Assembly (NCBI GenBank): GCA_950295325.1
Contig: OX485804.1
Location: forward strand, 59,674,533 to 59,738,532
Direction: 5' to 3'
Length of the DNA: 64,000 bases
DNA from: Polytrichum commune
Lineage: Eukaryota; Streptophyta; Polytrichopsida; Polytrichales; Polytrichaceae
How positions within the stretch are numbered: position 1 is the stretch's first letter; each line of letters begins with the position of its first letter. This document shows positions 23,301 through 34,699 of this stretch, piece by piece. A program made the position numbers and the translations under genes. The notes beneath the pieces are model-generated. The model was not told the origin of the DNA and ran no database searches. It was given only the letters and a program-made list of their open reading frames with translations.

Positions 23301-25986
23301 TAGGGCATTGTGATGCTGTCAATTGAAAACTGTTCATTAATGAACAGGGGTTAGTGAAGGCGGTTGGTGTAAGCAACTATGGCCCCAAGCAGTTGCGGAG
23401 GATCCACAAGTATCTGGACCGCAAGGGAGTCCCTTTGAGTTCTGTCCAGGTGATATTTCAAAAGTTCAAAAAACAAAAGACTTGGCCAAATCTAGTTGTT
23501 GAATGTGAAGGAAATCTTTGGTTTTGATTGTTCACGAAGTACAATGTTGCTGCTGCATATTGCAGAGAGAATGTATTATGAATCCTTTGCAATTGTTCAC
23601 TCCCCTTTTCACTCTATTTACCCTCAAGAGCTTCCTTTCTGAAAGGATTGCTAATTAAATCCACTACAAATGCTTTGCAATGGTATAACTTATTAATTCT
23701 CCTTTCACTCCATTCCTGAAGGTCTTTCCTTCTCAGAGGCCCCTCATAGCATTCTTAAGCATGTTTATGGACGCTCTCTTTCTATTCTAGCTTCAAGAAT
23801 AATTTTTTAAGAATCAAGGTCCTTGAGTTCATGCATGAATGCCAAGCATAGTCAAGTGGCATTAAGTTCTCATTTGTTGACACCTCACTGTTGATGCCTA
23901 TTGTTGTTGGACATGAAGCCTTTTTCAAGATTCAATCAAAATGGTGCGTCATTCTTATGTTATCTGGATTGCCTAAGAATAAGTCCAATTGCACTGGAAC
24001 CTTAATAGGTCACTTAAGAATGTTCCTGAGGCAAGTAAACTCCACGATGGGTTTCTAAGAAGATTCTTCTCTTTTTGGGCCTGTAGAAGGTAATTGATGT
24101 CTTAGATCATCATCATCTGTTTGCATCCATATGTGGCCTAATTAATTGACTGGAAATCAATTGTAGGTCCAATTCTCTTTGCTGAGCAAAGGGGTTGAGC
24201 AAATGGAAGTGAAGGCTGTATGTGATGAATTGGGCATCCAGTTGATAGCATATAGTCCTCTTGGGCTTGGCATGTTGACAGGAAAGTACTCCCCAACAAA
24301 TGTTCCTCGTGGTCCCAGGTAAGCTCCAAATTTGAGACAGGTACTAGAGTTATCCTTGAACTCAATGGGACTTTCCGTCGGGAGTTCATCCCCTACGATT
24401 TTCCAATGTTTGTTTTGCATACAAATCAATAATTTCTTTCCACTTGTGGTGCATACTTAAAGGTCATGGTTTTGAATTTGAATGAAGAGCAAACTATTCG
24501 ATCCATTTGAGGGCCAAACTCAATTATGAACCTCTTGGCATGCCAAATTGTTTTTGACCCTCAATGAACTGATATATACATATTAAGTTTTTTGTTCACC
24601 CTCCACAACACCTCCAAATGTACCAAAAACTTACCAAACTTGGAAGGTGTTGTATGTAATACAACCTACTCCCGATCAAAAGCCATGTTGAGTTAGAGGA
24701 GGCCTCTTAAGTATATCTCTCCCTGCTGGAAATCCTGGTGGAGTCTTCAAAGGCATTTTGTGTCCTTTTCCTTCAAATGTATGTTATCAGGAAATAATTT
24801 GGCCATTCAGATCAGAACTTCCTTCAGCTTCACATTTGGGTCTGTTTTCTTACATCTGGATTTGTACAGGTATTGTCGGACTAAAAGTATTTACAGTTTG
24901 CAGGTCAATTCTAATGTTTAAAAAACCTTCCTAAAATCTGTTGAAAGGTTTCAATTTTAACGCTGGTTCAAAATCTGGACAGACCAAAACTGGGATTCAT
25001 TTTCAGAAGGTACATAAACTCCATAGTACATAAACTGCGAGGGAACTAAGCAACTATGGGTGGATGCAATTTGTGAACAAATTCCTTTTAGGAATTGCCA
25101 TGATTGATTACTAATATTTATGATTGTAGCTCATGTTGTGGATGGAATGCCTGCTTGCATACAGAGGTGTATTATTCAAACAGGTGCTTCCAGGCTTAGA
25201 CCCCTTACTTGACACAATGAGGCAGATTGCAAAGAAACGGGGCAAGTCAGTCTCACAGGTATTACAATGCTCTGCTTTCTTATTGGGTGATTTTATAATA
25301 ATTAACCAGTATACACGAATATACGATCATATATATTATTGTCTTATAAGTATGTATAGAGATTTTGATAAGACTTCAACTTGTGTGTGAACATATATAC
25401 AGTTATTTAATATACTTTCTTATAAGAACAATGAATTAGATTGGAAATGTGTTCAGAGGCTGGATGTGAACCATTGCAATGTATATAATAATATGTTACA
25501 GCTTAAATCCATAATCATTTTCATTTAGACTTGCATACTTTCATGAAATTTTATACCAATGGTTTCATCGTGGTTTACCTTTTACACTGACATTGATATC
25601 TTCAAGTTTTGAAATGGTCTTGAACCTATTATAAGATGTGAAACATTGTAACGTTATGTGTGTTTAGCGCAAAATTTTCTGACCCTTGATGTGTGGTCAC
25701 CTCACATTGATACTAGAAAATGATGTTCTTGGAACCGTGCTCTTGTTGAGCCCTCAAATGTGGGTTTCCACTGATTGGTAATATGGGTGTGGTGTCCAAG
25801 GTTGCGATAAATTGGTGTATCTGTAAGGGAGCAATTCCAATCCCTGGAGTGAAAAGCTTGTGTCAGGCAGAAGACAACTTAGGGGCTCTTGGGTGGCGTC
25901 TGAATGGGGAGGAAGTTGCTAGACTAGAATCTGCAGCTGAACAAGCTCCTCGAGCCATGATTCAAAATATTTTTCAAACTGCATAA
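20374..25986 (+). CDS. Plastid-type aldo/keto reductase
   Basis: NADPH-dependent aldo/keto reductase resembling Arabidopsis At1g06690, a chloroplast (plastoglobule) protein whose substrate is not settled. Exons: 20374-20514, 21002-21230, 21788-21881, 22750-22873, 23348-23449, 24167-24318, 25165-25258, 25801-25986; GT-AG junctions with consistent phases, about 373 residues, the usual length. Residues 1-47 (exon 1), rich in Ser, Met and Arg with few acidic residues, look like a transit peptide. The (beta/alpha)8 barrel follows: [18 protein letters not shown] with catalytic Asp about 97 and Tyr about 102; [10 protein letters not shown] with Lys about 137; LGQLHWS with His about 172; [29 protein letters not shown]; and the C-terminal cofactor-binding stretch [15 protein letters not shown]. 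All four tetrad residues are present. Introns 1, 2 and 6 each carry a copy of one short repeat; intron 3 carries another repeat family. Confidence 0.94.
20746..20936 (+). repeat. Intronic MITE-like repeat, copy A
   Basis: In intron 1 of the reductase gene. Starts TGAATGAAGAGCAACCTA and ends near CCAACTCCCGACGAAACGTC. An internal inverted pair (GGGTCAAACTCATTT / AAATGAGTTTGACCC) lies around CACCTCTTGGCAT. Copies B and C below share this order of blocks. Confidence 0.8.
21391..21600 (-). repeat. Intronic MITE-like repeat, copy B (inverted)
   Basis: In intron 2, in the opposite orientation to A and C. Its reverse complement begins TTTTGAATGAAGGGCAACC and ends with AACTCCCAATCAAAAGTCG followed by TTGAGTTAGAGGA. 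It has the same internal inverted pair around CACCTCTTGGCATGCC. Confidence 0.8.
22271..22560. repeat. Dispersed repeat family, copy 2 (intron 3)
   Basis: In intron 3 of the reductase gene. Begins ATATGTGGTTAAGTGTGGAT-like and shares GGATCTAAGA and AAGACA with about 63511-63575, and AGTCAACATAAT and later blocks with 7157-7465. Confidence 0.6.
24477..24700 (+). repeat. Intronic MITE-like repeat, copy C
   Basis: In intron 6, same orientation as copy A. Begins TTTGAATGAAGAGCAAAC, contains GAACCTCTTGGCATGCCAAA and ends CTCCCGATCAAAAGCCATG then TTGAGTTAGAGGA, the same end as copy B. Confidence 0.75.
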
Positions 25987-26171
25987 TTTGTCCATTGATG
26001 CATTGCATTTTAGTCGTGATTAGACAGCACATTCTGATTCTACGGAACTTATCCTCCAGGTCAGTTTTAAAAGGTCATTTGACGCACTGGCAGAGTGTAA
26101 ACTTTGTTGTCTCTGGATATATGCATATAGGATATGAGCTTTTAGATGTGTTTCTTTATTTTTCCCATAGT

Positions 26172-26177
26172 AATAAA
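26172..26177 (+). promoter_or_regulatory. Poly(A) signal of the reductase gene
   Basis: AATAAA about 190 nt after the stop codon; no closer canonical signal was seen. Confidence 0.45.
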
Positions 26178-26199
26178 ATCAATTTTTGGTGCCAGTAGT

Positions 26200-28600
26200 T
26201 TGGACTCCTGGTTTTTTGGTCTTAAAACCCACTTTCTACATCTCATCAGTTATGTCATTCGTTGCAAGGACAACTATAGTAGAGGTGCCTAGTCCTGATT
26301 AGGATCCCATTGGCAATCTATAGGGTACCGTAATTTCAATCGGGCTGGACCTCGATTTCGATTAGGTTGGAACCAATAGCGCCATGATACATGTCTTGGT
26401 TTTGAATGCTAAAGTGAGGAGGAATGAGTGGTTTAAATGAGTGGTTATGGTAGACTCTAGACATTGATAAGATGTTTGGGCCAACTTTTGGCTTCAATAA
26501 TCCACAGTAATTTCAATGTAAGGAATAAAATTACCGAAAAATTTGCAACCCTCCTAATTTCTATCTTCCTACATGAGAAAATTTTGCACTGCCTTATACT
26601 TCTCGAAACTGGACACAAAATCTCTTAAGTGATTAGGTGTGGGTGCCTCTACTCTACACCGGTATCACCTATAAGGGTTGGTTACCATTTGGAATTACGT
26701 GGTGTTGTAGTTTTTGTTGTTGGGAGTATCATTTTGTTATTATCAAGAAAGTTATAGCATGTTCCTTGATGTGCATACTAGCTATTAATGTCATTTGGGT
26801 GAACAATGATGTTGTCATTATAAAGCTATAGCAATGTGCAACTCTATATGGTAATCCATGCTAATAAGTGATGTTGGTGTTGATGTGTAAGGTGACCCCC
26901 TCCTCCCAACAATAGGTGCGGTTGGGAGACTCGTCGGGCATTGTTAGGGTGCCACTCACTTTGAGAATTGGAAATGGAATGCTGATGTCATTTGGAATCT
27001 ATAGCACAACTTTCTCTGCATGAATAGCACCTATTGATATATTTTCCACCCCTTTTGTTTTGTACCTAATAGGGGTTTACAAAGTGCAAAGTTGAAAGTT
27101 AAGCTATGGAACCATAAATCCATGCTACCTACTTAGAGAAGGTGGTACGAGGTGACATCATCATTTCGTGGTACGAAGGTGACATCATTGTTTTTGTGTG
27201 ACATTCTACAAGTCTAGAGAAGTTTATGTTGCACGTACCACCAACCGTGAGCTATGAAGAGGAGTGGCACGAACCACCAACCGTGGGCTATGAAGATGAA
27301 TGGCACGAACCACCACCCTCCTCTTATCTAGCTCCCCTTGTGACTCTAGGTTCTATTTCGGATTTCTTAGTCCCATTCACATTGGACCACCTCAAGTATT
27401 GTGGCTTAACCCCATTCAAATGGAAGCTTTGCACGCCACATTCCCCTTCTCAATGGAAACATGCCCTATGCGGTTCAATTGTGGGTGTTTCTTGGATGTT
27501 ATTGAAGGCGTAGTAACCCATTATATGTTTCATCCTTGTTTTTGCATGCTTTCACTCACTCTTTGACCAAGATATTGACATGGAGTTTGCGTGCATGGTG
27601 GTAGAATTATCTACAACCCACACCTCGTCCAATGTTGTAGGGAAGACTATGAAAGTACAATAAGAACCTATGCTTATTAGTGATAGATTGTCACTACATT
27701 GTTTAGGGTAAATAGTGCCAAACTTCTCTTGAGCAACCCTATAGTGTGGCCCACAATTTACACCATTAAACACAAGCATGTAGTTTATATGTATAGTGCT
27801 AGACCTACCCTAGACAATCCTATGTTATGCATGAAAATAGTATATCGCTACAAGCATGTTGATTGGAACCATGTTGGTTTGGGACCACAATTTTTCTACT
27901 AGTGTGTACTTATACATATCAACGCCCAAATTGTTGTGTGTGAGATTATTATAAATGCCATTGCCATGGTTAGTTGGGGTGATGACTAGACATGGTTCGG
28001 TGAGGAAATCTAGAGATGGGGAGCTTGTTTAAGAAACTACATTTTCTAATTAACCTTTGTTGACCCCAAGGAGCCGCTAGCATGCCCTATCAGTGCCCAA
28101 CTTCACTAGTCAACACACTCAATACCGACCCTTGAGATAAATACTCACAATGAAACGGATTTCGGTCACATAAAGGCATTGAAAATGGGAGGGTGCGTAG
28201 AAAATGGATTGAGGTAGGTAGGGTCCAAATTAGCTGCCTCTACCTCATGTCATTGGTTGTCTGTGCTTGACTAACTCAGAAAGAAGCACCAAATATCTGA
28301 AACATCAACAACAACAACATCACCACAGCTAAGTTCACTTACCTATCTAACTTAGTACTCATCAGGCACGTCCGGCTTGCTGACGTGGGCGGCTGCAGTT
28401 TCCAAAGCTTGGAGTTAGATTTTTACTCGGGTTCTTCAGGAGGCTGAATGTCGTATGGGCTGTGTCTAGATTGCCACTTTCATTGACTTGGAACCACGTA
28501 ATCTAATTTGTTTCTGGTCCTCCTAGAAAAGAAAACTCTTCTCTGATGGGATATAGACATCAACCTAGCTCACGATTTGAAGCTGTCACCGCCCACAATC
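26200..28600. other. Intergenic DNA
   Basis: No gene supported. Apart from the tandem repeat at 27145-27315 the sequence is unremarkable. A 95-codon frame at 27226-27513 is mostly that repeat and its flank. Confidence 0.5.
27145..27315. repeat. Two short tandem repeats (about 33 bp, then 36 bp)
   Basis: First TGGTACGA(A)GGTGACATCAT occurs twice (about 27143 and about 27169). Then a 36-bp unit starts at 27231 and 27267 with a partial third at 27303; read as protein it repeats HEPPTVGYEDEW. The unit length is a multiple of three and the frame is open, but no gene context supports translation. Confidence 0.7.
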
Positions 28601-28610
28601 AATCAACATA

Positions 28611-28906
28611 GCTTAACTGGTCATGGACAGTGATCCTTTTTGCCGAGTGTGAGGAGAAACTCCGTATGTATACCTCTGAAACTACTGATGCATCCATAGA
28701 CCCATAGTTTACGAGTAGACATCCTGAGAGCGTTGTGAAGACTTTAAAGTTTAAGAGTCATAACTATGGTGGGTACTGTAAGCTCTTTCTGCATCTTGAG
28801 CTCAATGATAGGGATGAGGGTTTCGTGATTGAATGGGACTATATATCCAAAGGTGTGCCTTACAGGAAAACTGTCAAGGGTTCCACACAGAGCCTCCCTG
28901 ATTAGA
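28611..28906 (+). pseudogene. Coding-like fragment with one stop, unknown
   Basis: A plus-strand frame reads NWSWTVILFAECEEKLRMYT to ASIDP, then a TAG at about 28707, then HPESVVKTLKFKSHNYGGYC, LFLHLELNDRDEGFVIEWDY and ISKGVPYRKTVKGSTQSLPD before TAG. Composition is clearly protein-like. No ATG or splice sites could be assigned, and I do not recognise the family. Likely a decayed exon or a gene piece carried by a transposon. Confidence 0.35.
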
Positions 28907-28919
28907 TAGATTTATGGTC

Positions 28920-30820
28920 ATGAAAAAGCTTGCGGATATGAATCTGGTGCAGGATTATGTTTTGTCTTTCTAATGTTATTAGGGTGTTTGGGCCTTACTT
29001 TTGAGGTACGTTGACAGAGCAGCATTTGGGCTCTTGTTTCTGGCTCACATGAATCGAAAAACTCATTCATTCCCCTACTGAAAAAACGATTCGTTACCCT
29101 CTCCCATGCCAAAAAGAATTAGCAAAAGGAAAAGAAAAAGAAAAAGAAATTCACGTCTTATAAAAAGTGAAGTATGTTCTGACCACCATAGTTCCAGTGC
29201 AAACTTGTGATTGTTGTCGTACTAGTGCAATGGAGAAGTCCTCTTGAAGAAGGCTGCTCTTTCGTATCTATGTGTGCACACAATTGCCTTCCCATTTCTC
29301 AAGCACGACCTACTTGGTGGCCGTCTTCCATTTCTCAAGCATCCAAGTGTTATGGTGACTACCTAACCTATTTGAGGGTCTATAACTTTACTCGTTATAG
29401 GCAACTATCCACATGTCGGCCGCATTTCATCTACAAGTGGCACCTCCTCCTGGACTTCACATAATTAAATGAACTGATGACCGATAGGAGATTGGTTTTG
29501 TCTTCACTTCTAGTGTACTCCCATTTCTTTCTTAAAAAACAAAAACCCCCATTTCTTATTGGGACCTTCTACGACTTTGGCAAACAAAATTAATGGCCAA
29601 TCGGTGGCAAGTTGTGACGTGGAGAATCATCAAAGGGAGACTTGGCACGATTGAACACAATGAGGTGGACGACATCAAATTTTGACACATCGTCCGTAGA
29701 GTTGTGTACGAGCACGACTCGCGAGTGTTTTCGTTCCATTGACCAAGGCCAATCTTGGAGGTATTCTCAAGTGTGTGTGTGTGTATGGAAGAAGAACATC
29801 AAGCTCCTTTGGACCCGGGAACAAGAGGTTTTGCCACATTTGGCCACTACCTCATGGCAACCAAGGTGGTCAAGGTAGCTTGATTCTCAAACCTCTAATC
29901 TTACACGTTTCCCTGCTCTTGTCTTTTTGTTGTTTGTTTCATTCGCCTATCCACCCTTTTCAGACTAACACCACAAAGTCACAAACGCAAGCCTCAAACT
30001 CAAGTAGGGTACAATTTGGGTTCAAATAAGGAGTAAAAAGGAAGGCGCTTCATTTGGGTTTTATGGCATAAAGTGGTTGTATTGAACTTTGCAGAAATAG
30101 AAAGATTACCCACATTGACGACAAATGTTGCAAGTGTGCATTGGATATTTCTAAAACAATCGCACATAGATTTTGGAATTGCAGGATTGCTAGGGGAACT
30201 ATGACTATGGCATTGGCATTATGAAGAGCATGAAAGCCAAACTATCTCAAAAGGGGTCGTGGAGACCTCTTGATTGGCAACATGAGATCTTTGAGGAGAG
30301 AACCCTGTCCTCACTTAGCAAATATGCTAGAGTTTGGCTTCTCTTTAGAGATTTCTCCTTGTGGACCATTCGGATATAGAAGAATGATTTCATCTTCAAC
30401 AAAATTAGATGGGTTGTGAAGAAAGCACCAAACCATATGACAAGGGCTTTGTGACTATGCTCATGTCATGTGTGAGTTAGCCTTCAAAAGTGTCAAGAAC
30501 TCATATTTGGTGAAGTTCTCGACAATTTTACGTCATGACTTAGAAGGCAACAAATTCCTCTATCATAGATCGATACCATGAAAATGACATAGAGCATTGT
30601 GGAGCCCAACATGGGTATTGTTAATCATGCTTAGGATTGTCACCCTTTTGGGGTTTTTTTGGTTCCACAATATGCACCCAAGAGAATTCCCCTGATATCT
30701 TTTCTAGGTCCCTTGTGGTCTTGTGGCCCCTTATTAGCACTGAATTCACTAACCTTGTTGTAATTGTGTCAATAATAGAAATAAATAAATAAAAACTCCA
30801 AAGGAGGAAGGGGGGGGGGG
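28920..30820. other. Intergenic DNA
   Basis: AT-rich with short frames only; nothing recognised. Confidence 0.45.
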
Positions 30821-30824
30821 TCAT

Positions 30825-31050
30825 TCCCTTGTAGAGATATGAATCACCTACGATAATGGGTCATTTTCAAGGGGACTTTGAAGTGATTTACATGTTCATG
30901 TGATATTTTGGGTATTTTATGAGGATTTTGAAATATGAATAGCATATTTCATAATGAATTTCCTGTACCCTTAAATATTCTTATGATTTTCTTATTGAAA
31001 CATTCATCGGGATCCTATCTTCTAACACAAGTTACAACACATTATTTAAT
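30825..31050 (+). repeat. Dispersed repeat, copy 1 of 2
   Basis: Shares CCCTTGTAGAGATATGAA, ATTTTCAAGGGG, TTCATG(T/G)GATATT, GAAACATT and a GACCCTATCTT-like end in the same order with 36924-37145, moderately diverged. Confidence 0.65.
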
Positions 31051-31099
31051 GGAATGGCAATTACCCCTTCCCCCCCCCCCCACCTTGGCTAGTAGATGG

Positions 31100-32210
31100 T
31101 CTTTTAGTGCACAAACATTGTTAAGACTTGAGTATGTTGACCCTTTTTTGCCGAAGTTGGCAAAATAAGGAAGCTAGCATGTTTTGGGTTAGTAGAAATC
31201 CACGTTAACCATATTCAACCTTAATGTGTATGTGATCAATTTGTTATTGTTGTTGCAGTGGCCTCTTACTCTTGTAAAAATGGAATTCGATTCCTTGTGC
31301 TAACCACACCTTAAGAAATTCAAACATAAAGCTACTCAAATTTCATTCCTGAAAGTTCTTGCATCATTTTAATTGACTTACATGAAAAACATAACTTGTA
31401 TAATATAATTGTTTTCTCTGTGAACAACTTTGTTCTTGAGGGGTTCACCCTTTATTATAAGCATATGTCACATGTGTTTGACAACTTCGATTTAACATCC
31501 CGATATATGGTTCTTAAGTGGACCCAAAAGAAGTATGCATAATAGTTATATTTATAAATAAAAATATATACATAATTTAATGTGATGAATGCCTCCACTA
31601 CATATGCAAAATATAAATCATCAAATAAATAGGCCTTCATTACATCTACAATCTAATTTCACTTTCCAATGAGAAAGTCATTGAAATGTTTTTCATCCAT
31701 AGGACATCGTTCATAATAAGTTGACTCTAAAACGCACATCATTGAGGCTAGTAAGGCAATAATAACAATGAGTGAAAACAAAATTGGATGAACTAGCACA
31801 TCTGTTGTCAAAAAATTTCCTTTAAATATCATAGCGCCCTTTTGCTCATCTACTTTTATCTCAAAACTCTTAATAGCCTTTTTAAATGTACACATTGAAG
31901 ACAAACAATACCTCTCCCTTATGTATACTATGTATGCTAACACCGCAAACTATACCCTATTTTGAACTCACGTTAGTTCATACATGGTATGAAGTATCCA
32001 CTCCCCGGGGTCATTCCAGTGATGAAATAAGGGCCACTTCACACACAAGGCTGAAGGCCCTTGACCATGGCAATGTAAGAGCTCTCATTGGTCGAAAAGG
32101 CGGAGACCGTCCAAGTTCACTTCACACTAGGAGGTGAAGGCCTAAAGGCCCAAAGAAAAGTTTGTGGATGAAAAGTCTACATGGAGTCCTACATGGCTAG
32201 TTGTGGATAA
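31100..32210. other. Intergenic DNA
   Basis: AT-rich; a poly-C tract lies at about 31068-31081. A 94-codon minus-strand frame (31659-31943) has hydrophobic stretches but no recognisable domain; not called as a gene. Confidence 0.4.
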
Positions 32211-32214
32211 GGGT

Positions 32215-32287
32215 GCATGGTCTACCGGAATTTGTGTCATACCCACCTCCAAGAGGTGGGCTTGACGCAAATTCTGGGAGACCATGC
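32215..32287. repeat. Long imperfect hairpin
   Basis: GCATGGTCTACCGGAATTTG at the left pairs with CAAATTCTGGGAGACCATGC at the right; the inner parts CCCACCTC and GAGGTGGG also pair, leaving a loop of about 3 nt. A transcript of either strand would form a stem of about 34 bp with few mismatches. It may be a foldback element core or a small-RNA precursor; no target is visible in the window. Confidence 0.75.
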
Positions 32288-32326
32288 CTTTTTTAATATT
32301 TTTTCCAGCAAGACAGACTGCATGGC

Positions 32327-32366
32327 AGATTCCAAGACAGATTCCAAGACAGATTCCAAGACAGAC
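32327..32366. repeat. 12-bp tandem repeat, 3 units
   Basis: AGATTCCAAGAC repeated exactly three times, then AGAC; it begins about 40 bp after the hairpin. Confidence 0.85.
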
Positions 32367-32959
32367 AAACACCACCAAGTAGTTATCTTAAATTGATAAA
32401 CTTGGAGACATATTATATTAAACCAAATCCTCCCCTCTTTTTCCGCCAACAAAATATGCAATGGTCCCGCAACATGGTTCATTCTCACTTCACACTATGC
32501 TTGAGGGCCAAAGACTACATAAAATGGCTTTCCCAACACCCATGGTACGGCCTTTGGATGAGAGTCAAGGGTCCTCACCATTACAAGGTCACGGCTCTTG
32601 GCTCATGTGTGAAGGTGAAAAATGTGCAATGTCAATAGGTGAAATGTGGATTGAATAACATTGGGACGGAATCAATGCTTGTGCCAACCCTATATATTAT
32701 AGAAAAAATATTGGACAATAATCATATTAATGCTTTTTGTTATTATGTTAGTGAGGAGGAATGGAGAGAATCTGGTGGTCATTTAGGATTGTGTTGAAAG
32801 AAGTTTTCTCCTTGTCCCAATTTGTGATGTAAGGTGAAGATTGTGAATGTATGTTGGTTCTCTTTGGCAACCATCCTAATCCAATGAATGATTCCAAGAG
32901 TAGTTTAGTGGGGTGGGGGGTAGTAATGTTGGAATTGTGGTCCGAGGTGACCTTAAACT

Positions 32960-33071
32960 ACCAGGTGATAGTGGACAAGTACCCATTTCCAAATGGAGTG
33001 GTTGACGGTTCGAATTCTGTTGTGAAATCTTCTCTCTACTTGACGAAGAAAAACAAAAAGTCAATCAAATA
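32960..33071 (+). mobile_element. Candidate tRNA-derived SINE
   Basis: A box-like GGTGATAGTGG at 32964-32974 and B box-like GGTTCGAATTC at 33007-33017, about 43 bp apart as in a tRNA promoter, followed by an A-rich end near 33050-33071. No tRNA cloverleaf can be folded and no flanking duplication was established. Confidence 0.35.
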
Positions 33072-33078
33072 AACAAAC

Positions 33079-33115
33079 TAGGTAGGTAGGTAGGTAGGTA
33101 GGTAGGTAGGTAGCC
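33079..33115. repeat. (GGTA)n microsatellite
   Basis: About nine perfect units of a GTAG-type tetranucleotide. Confidence 0.95.
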
Positions 33116-33280
33116 AAGAGCCCACCCACCACAAGGTAGGCAGTAAACCCCACCTTGCACCAAGAGGATTCTTGAACAAGGTAGGGCCAACAGGCTCAAA
33201 TTCACGTCAGATTGCCCGATGTTGGTTGGTTATTTATTGTTGGAATTGTAGTGCGGGAGCTAACAGTGAGCAATGTGTTG

Positions 33281-33617
33281 AATATTTTATTTAGTGTCAC
33301 CAATTCTATTTTTGAGCTCAATACTAATTGTAAACCACTCATGTAGTGTTACCAACACTGAATATAAACTTGACATTATTTGTCAATCCTTGTAAATTTC
33401 TGTGGGCATTATAGATTTACAATGTTGCAGATATTGTCACTTTTAAAGTAAATTTCATCCAAATTTCAATCATCTATGAACATATTTCAGTACAAGAATG
33501 TTAGAATGCAAAATATATCAAGCTTTGTTTCAATAATTGGCATTTGGATGAACCAAAAAGAAGTTGGGATGAGAGTACTTGTAAACTTATTCATAAGAAG
33601 TGTTATTAGAAATCTTA
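33281..33617 (+). repeat. Direct repeat, copy 1 of 2
   Basis: About 337 bp related to 34331-34680. Shared blocks in the same order: TTTAGTGTCACCAATT, TAGTGT-ACCAACACT, GGGCATTATAGATT, TTTCA-TA-AGAATGTTAG and ACTTGTAAACTTATTCAT. Confidence 0.75.
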
Positions 33618-33676
33618 CTCTATTAGTAGCAACATATTGAAAGCTTGGACTAGGATCATCCTAGGATTTGGTTCTT

Positions 33677-33693
33677 GGGGGGGGGGGGGGGGG
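33677..33693. repeat. Poly-G tract (17 nt)
   Basis: Uninterrupted run of 17 G; prone to sequencing error and to quadruplex formation. Confidence 0.9.
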
Positions 33694-34330
33694 TTTGGTA
33701 GAGTACGGTGTGAAGTTAATAGGGGTGATGTCATGGGGTTTTTTTTCCGAGGGAGGTTTCTATCCGTAACCATGTAGCAACATGTTATGTTGTTGTTGTT
33801 GAGGAGAATCCAAGTGCTTTGGACACATTCCCGAGACAAGGTTGGAGAGCGAATTGGTGAATGGACCTAGAGATTCGAGCATTCCACAATGAGCTTTGGA
33901 GACATTGGGTTTGACATATAGTGCACGTTAATTTTGTCCATATTTCATCATGCTTTCAAGAGGCAAAAAGAGGGCGCATGTCCATTTCTCGAGGATGATC
34001 TAATGCCACGATAAGGTCTCGATAAGGTGGCACATCTTGGAAGCCCGGCCAAGTGATAGGCTAGTGAGTTAGGTTCCTTATTTGAATTCGAGGTCCAAGG
34101 AGCTCCCCGGATTGAAAATTGGAGCAAATCGACTACTTGTTAACACAAGATAATGTTTTTTACACTTTCATTCGACTCCCAGATTCACTCAAAAACAATG
34201 CGCCTGACCACAAGAATATCTAACCCACAGTCGGGATCATTTGCCCTTCCTTTTGCCATCCCAGATTTCCTCACTTGTCGGTTTCTCGTTTTCATATTCC
34301 AAATCAACAATATTGTCTTTTTACTACACC

Positions 34331-34680
34331 AAATATTGTGTTTAGTGTCACCAATTGTATTTGTCTTGCTCGACACTAATTGTGAACTGTCCGTGTAGTG
34401 TCACCAACACTAAATATAACCCTAACATTGTTTGTCATTCCCTATAGAAAAAATTGGGCATTATAGATTGACAGTGTTGCAATTGTTTGTCCTTGGCTAT
34501 GTGATTTCGTATCCGACTTTCAATTATCCATGATAATATTTCACTATAGAAATGTTAGGATGCAGAATACACTAAACTTTGTTTCAAGAGTTGGCATGAA
34601 CTTCATCCAAATTTTTCGGATCATCCATGACTGTACTTGTAAACTTATTCATTTAACTCAGTGTCGTTAGAAAAGTTACC
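34331..34680 (+). repeat. Direct repeat, copy 2 of 2
   Basis: Second copy of 33281-33617, about 1.05 kb downstream in the same orientation, roughly three quarters alike by eye. Could be old terminal repeats of a small LTR element or a tandem duplication. Confidence 0.75.
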
Positions 34681-34699
34681 ACAGTTATTGACATAAAAT

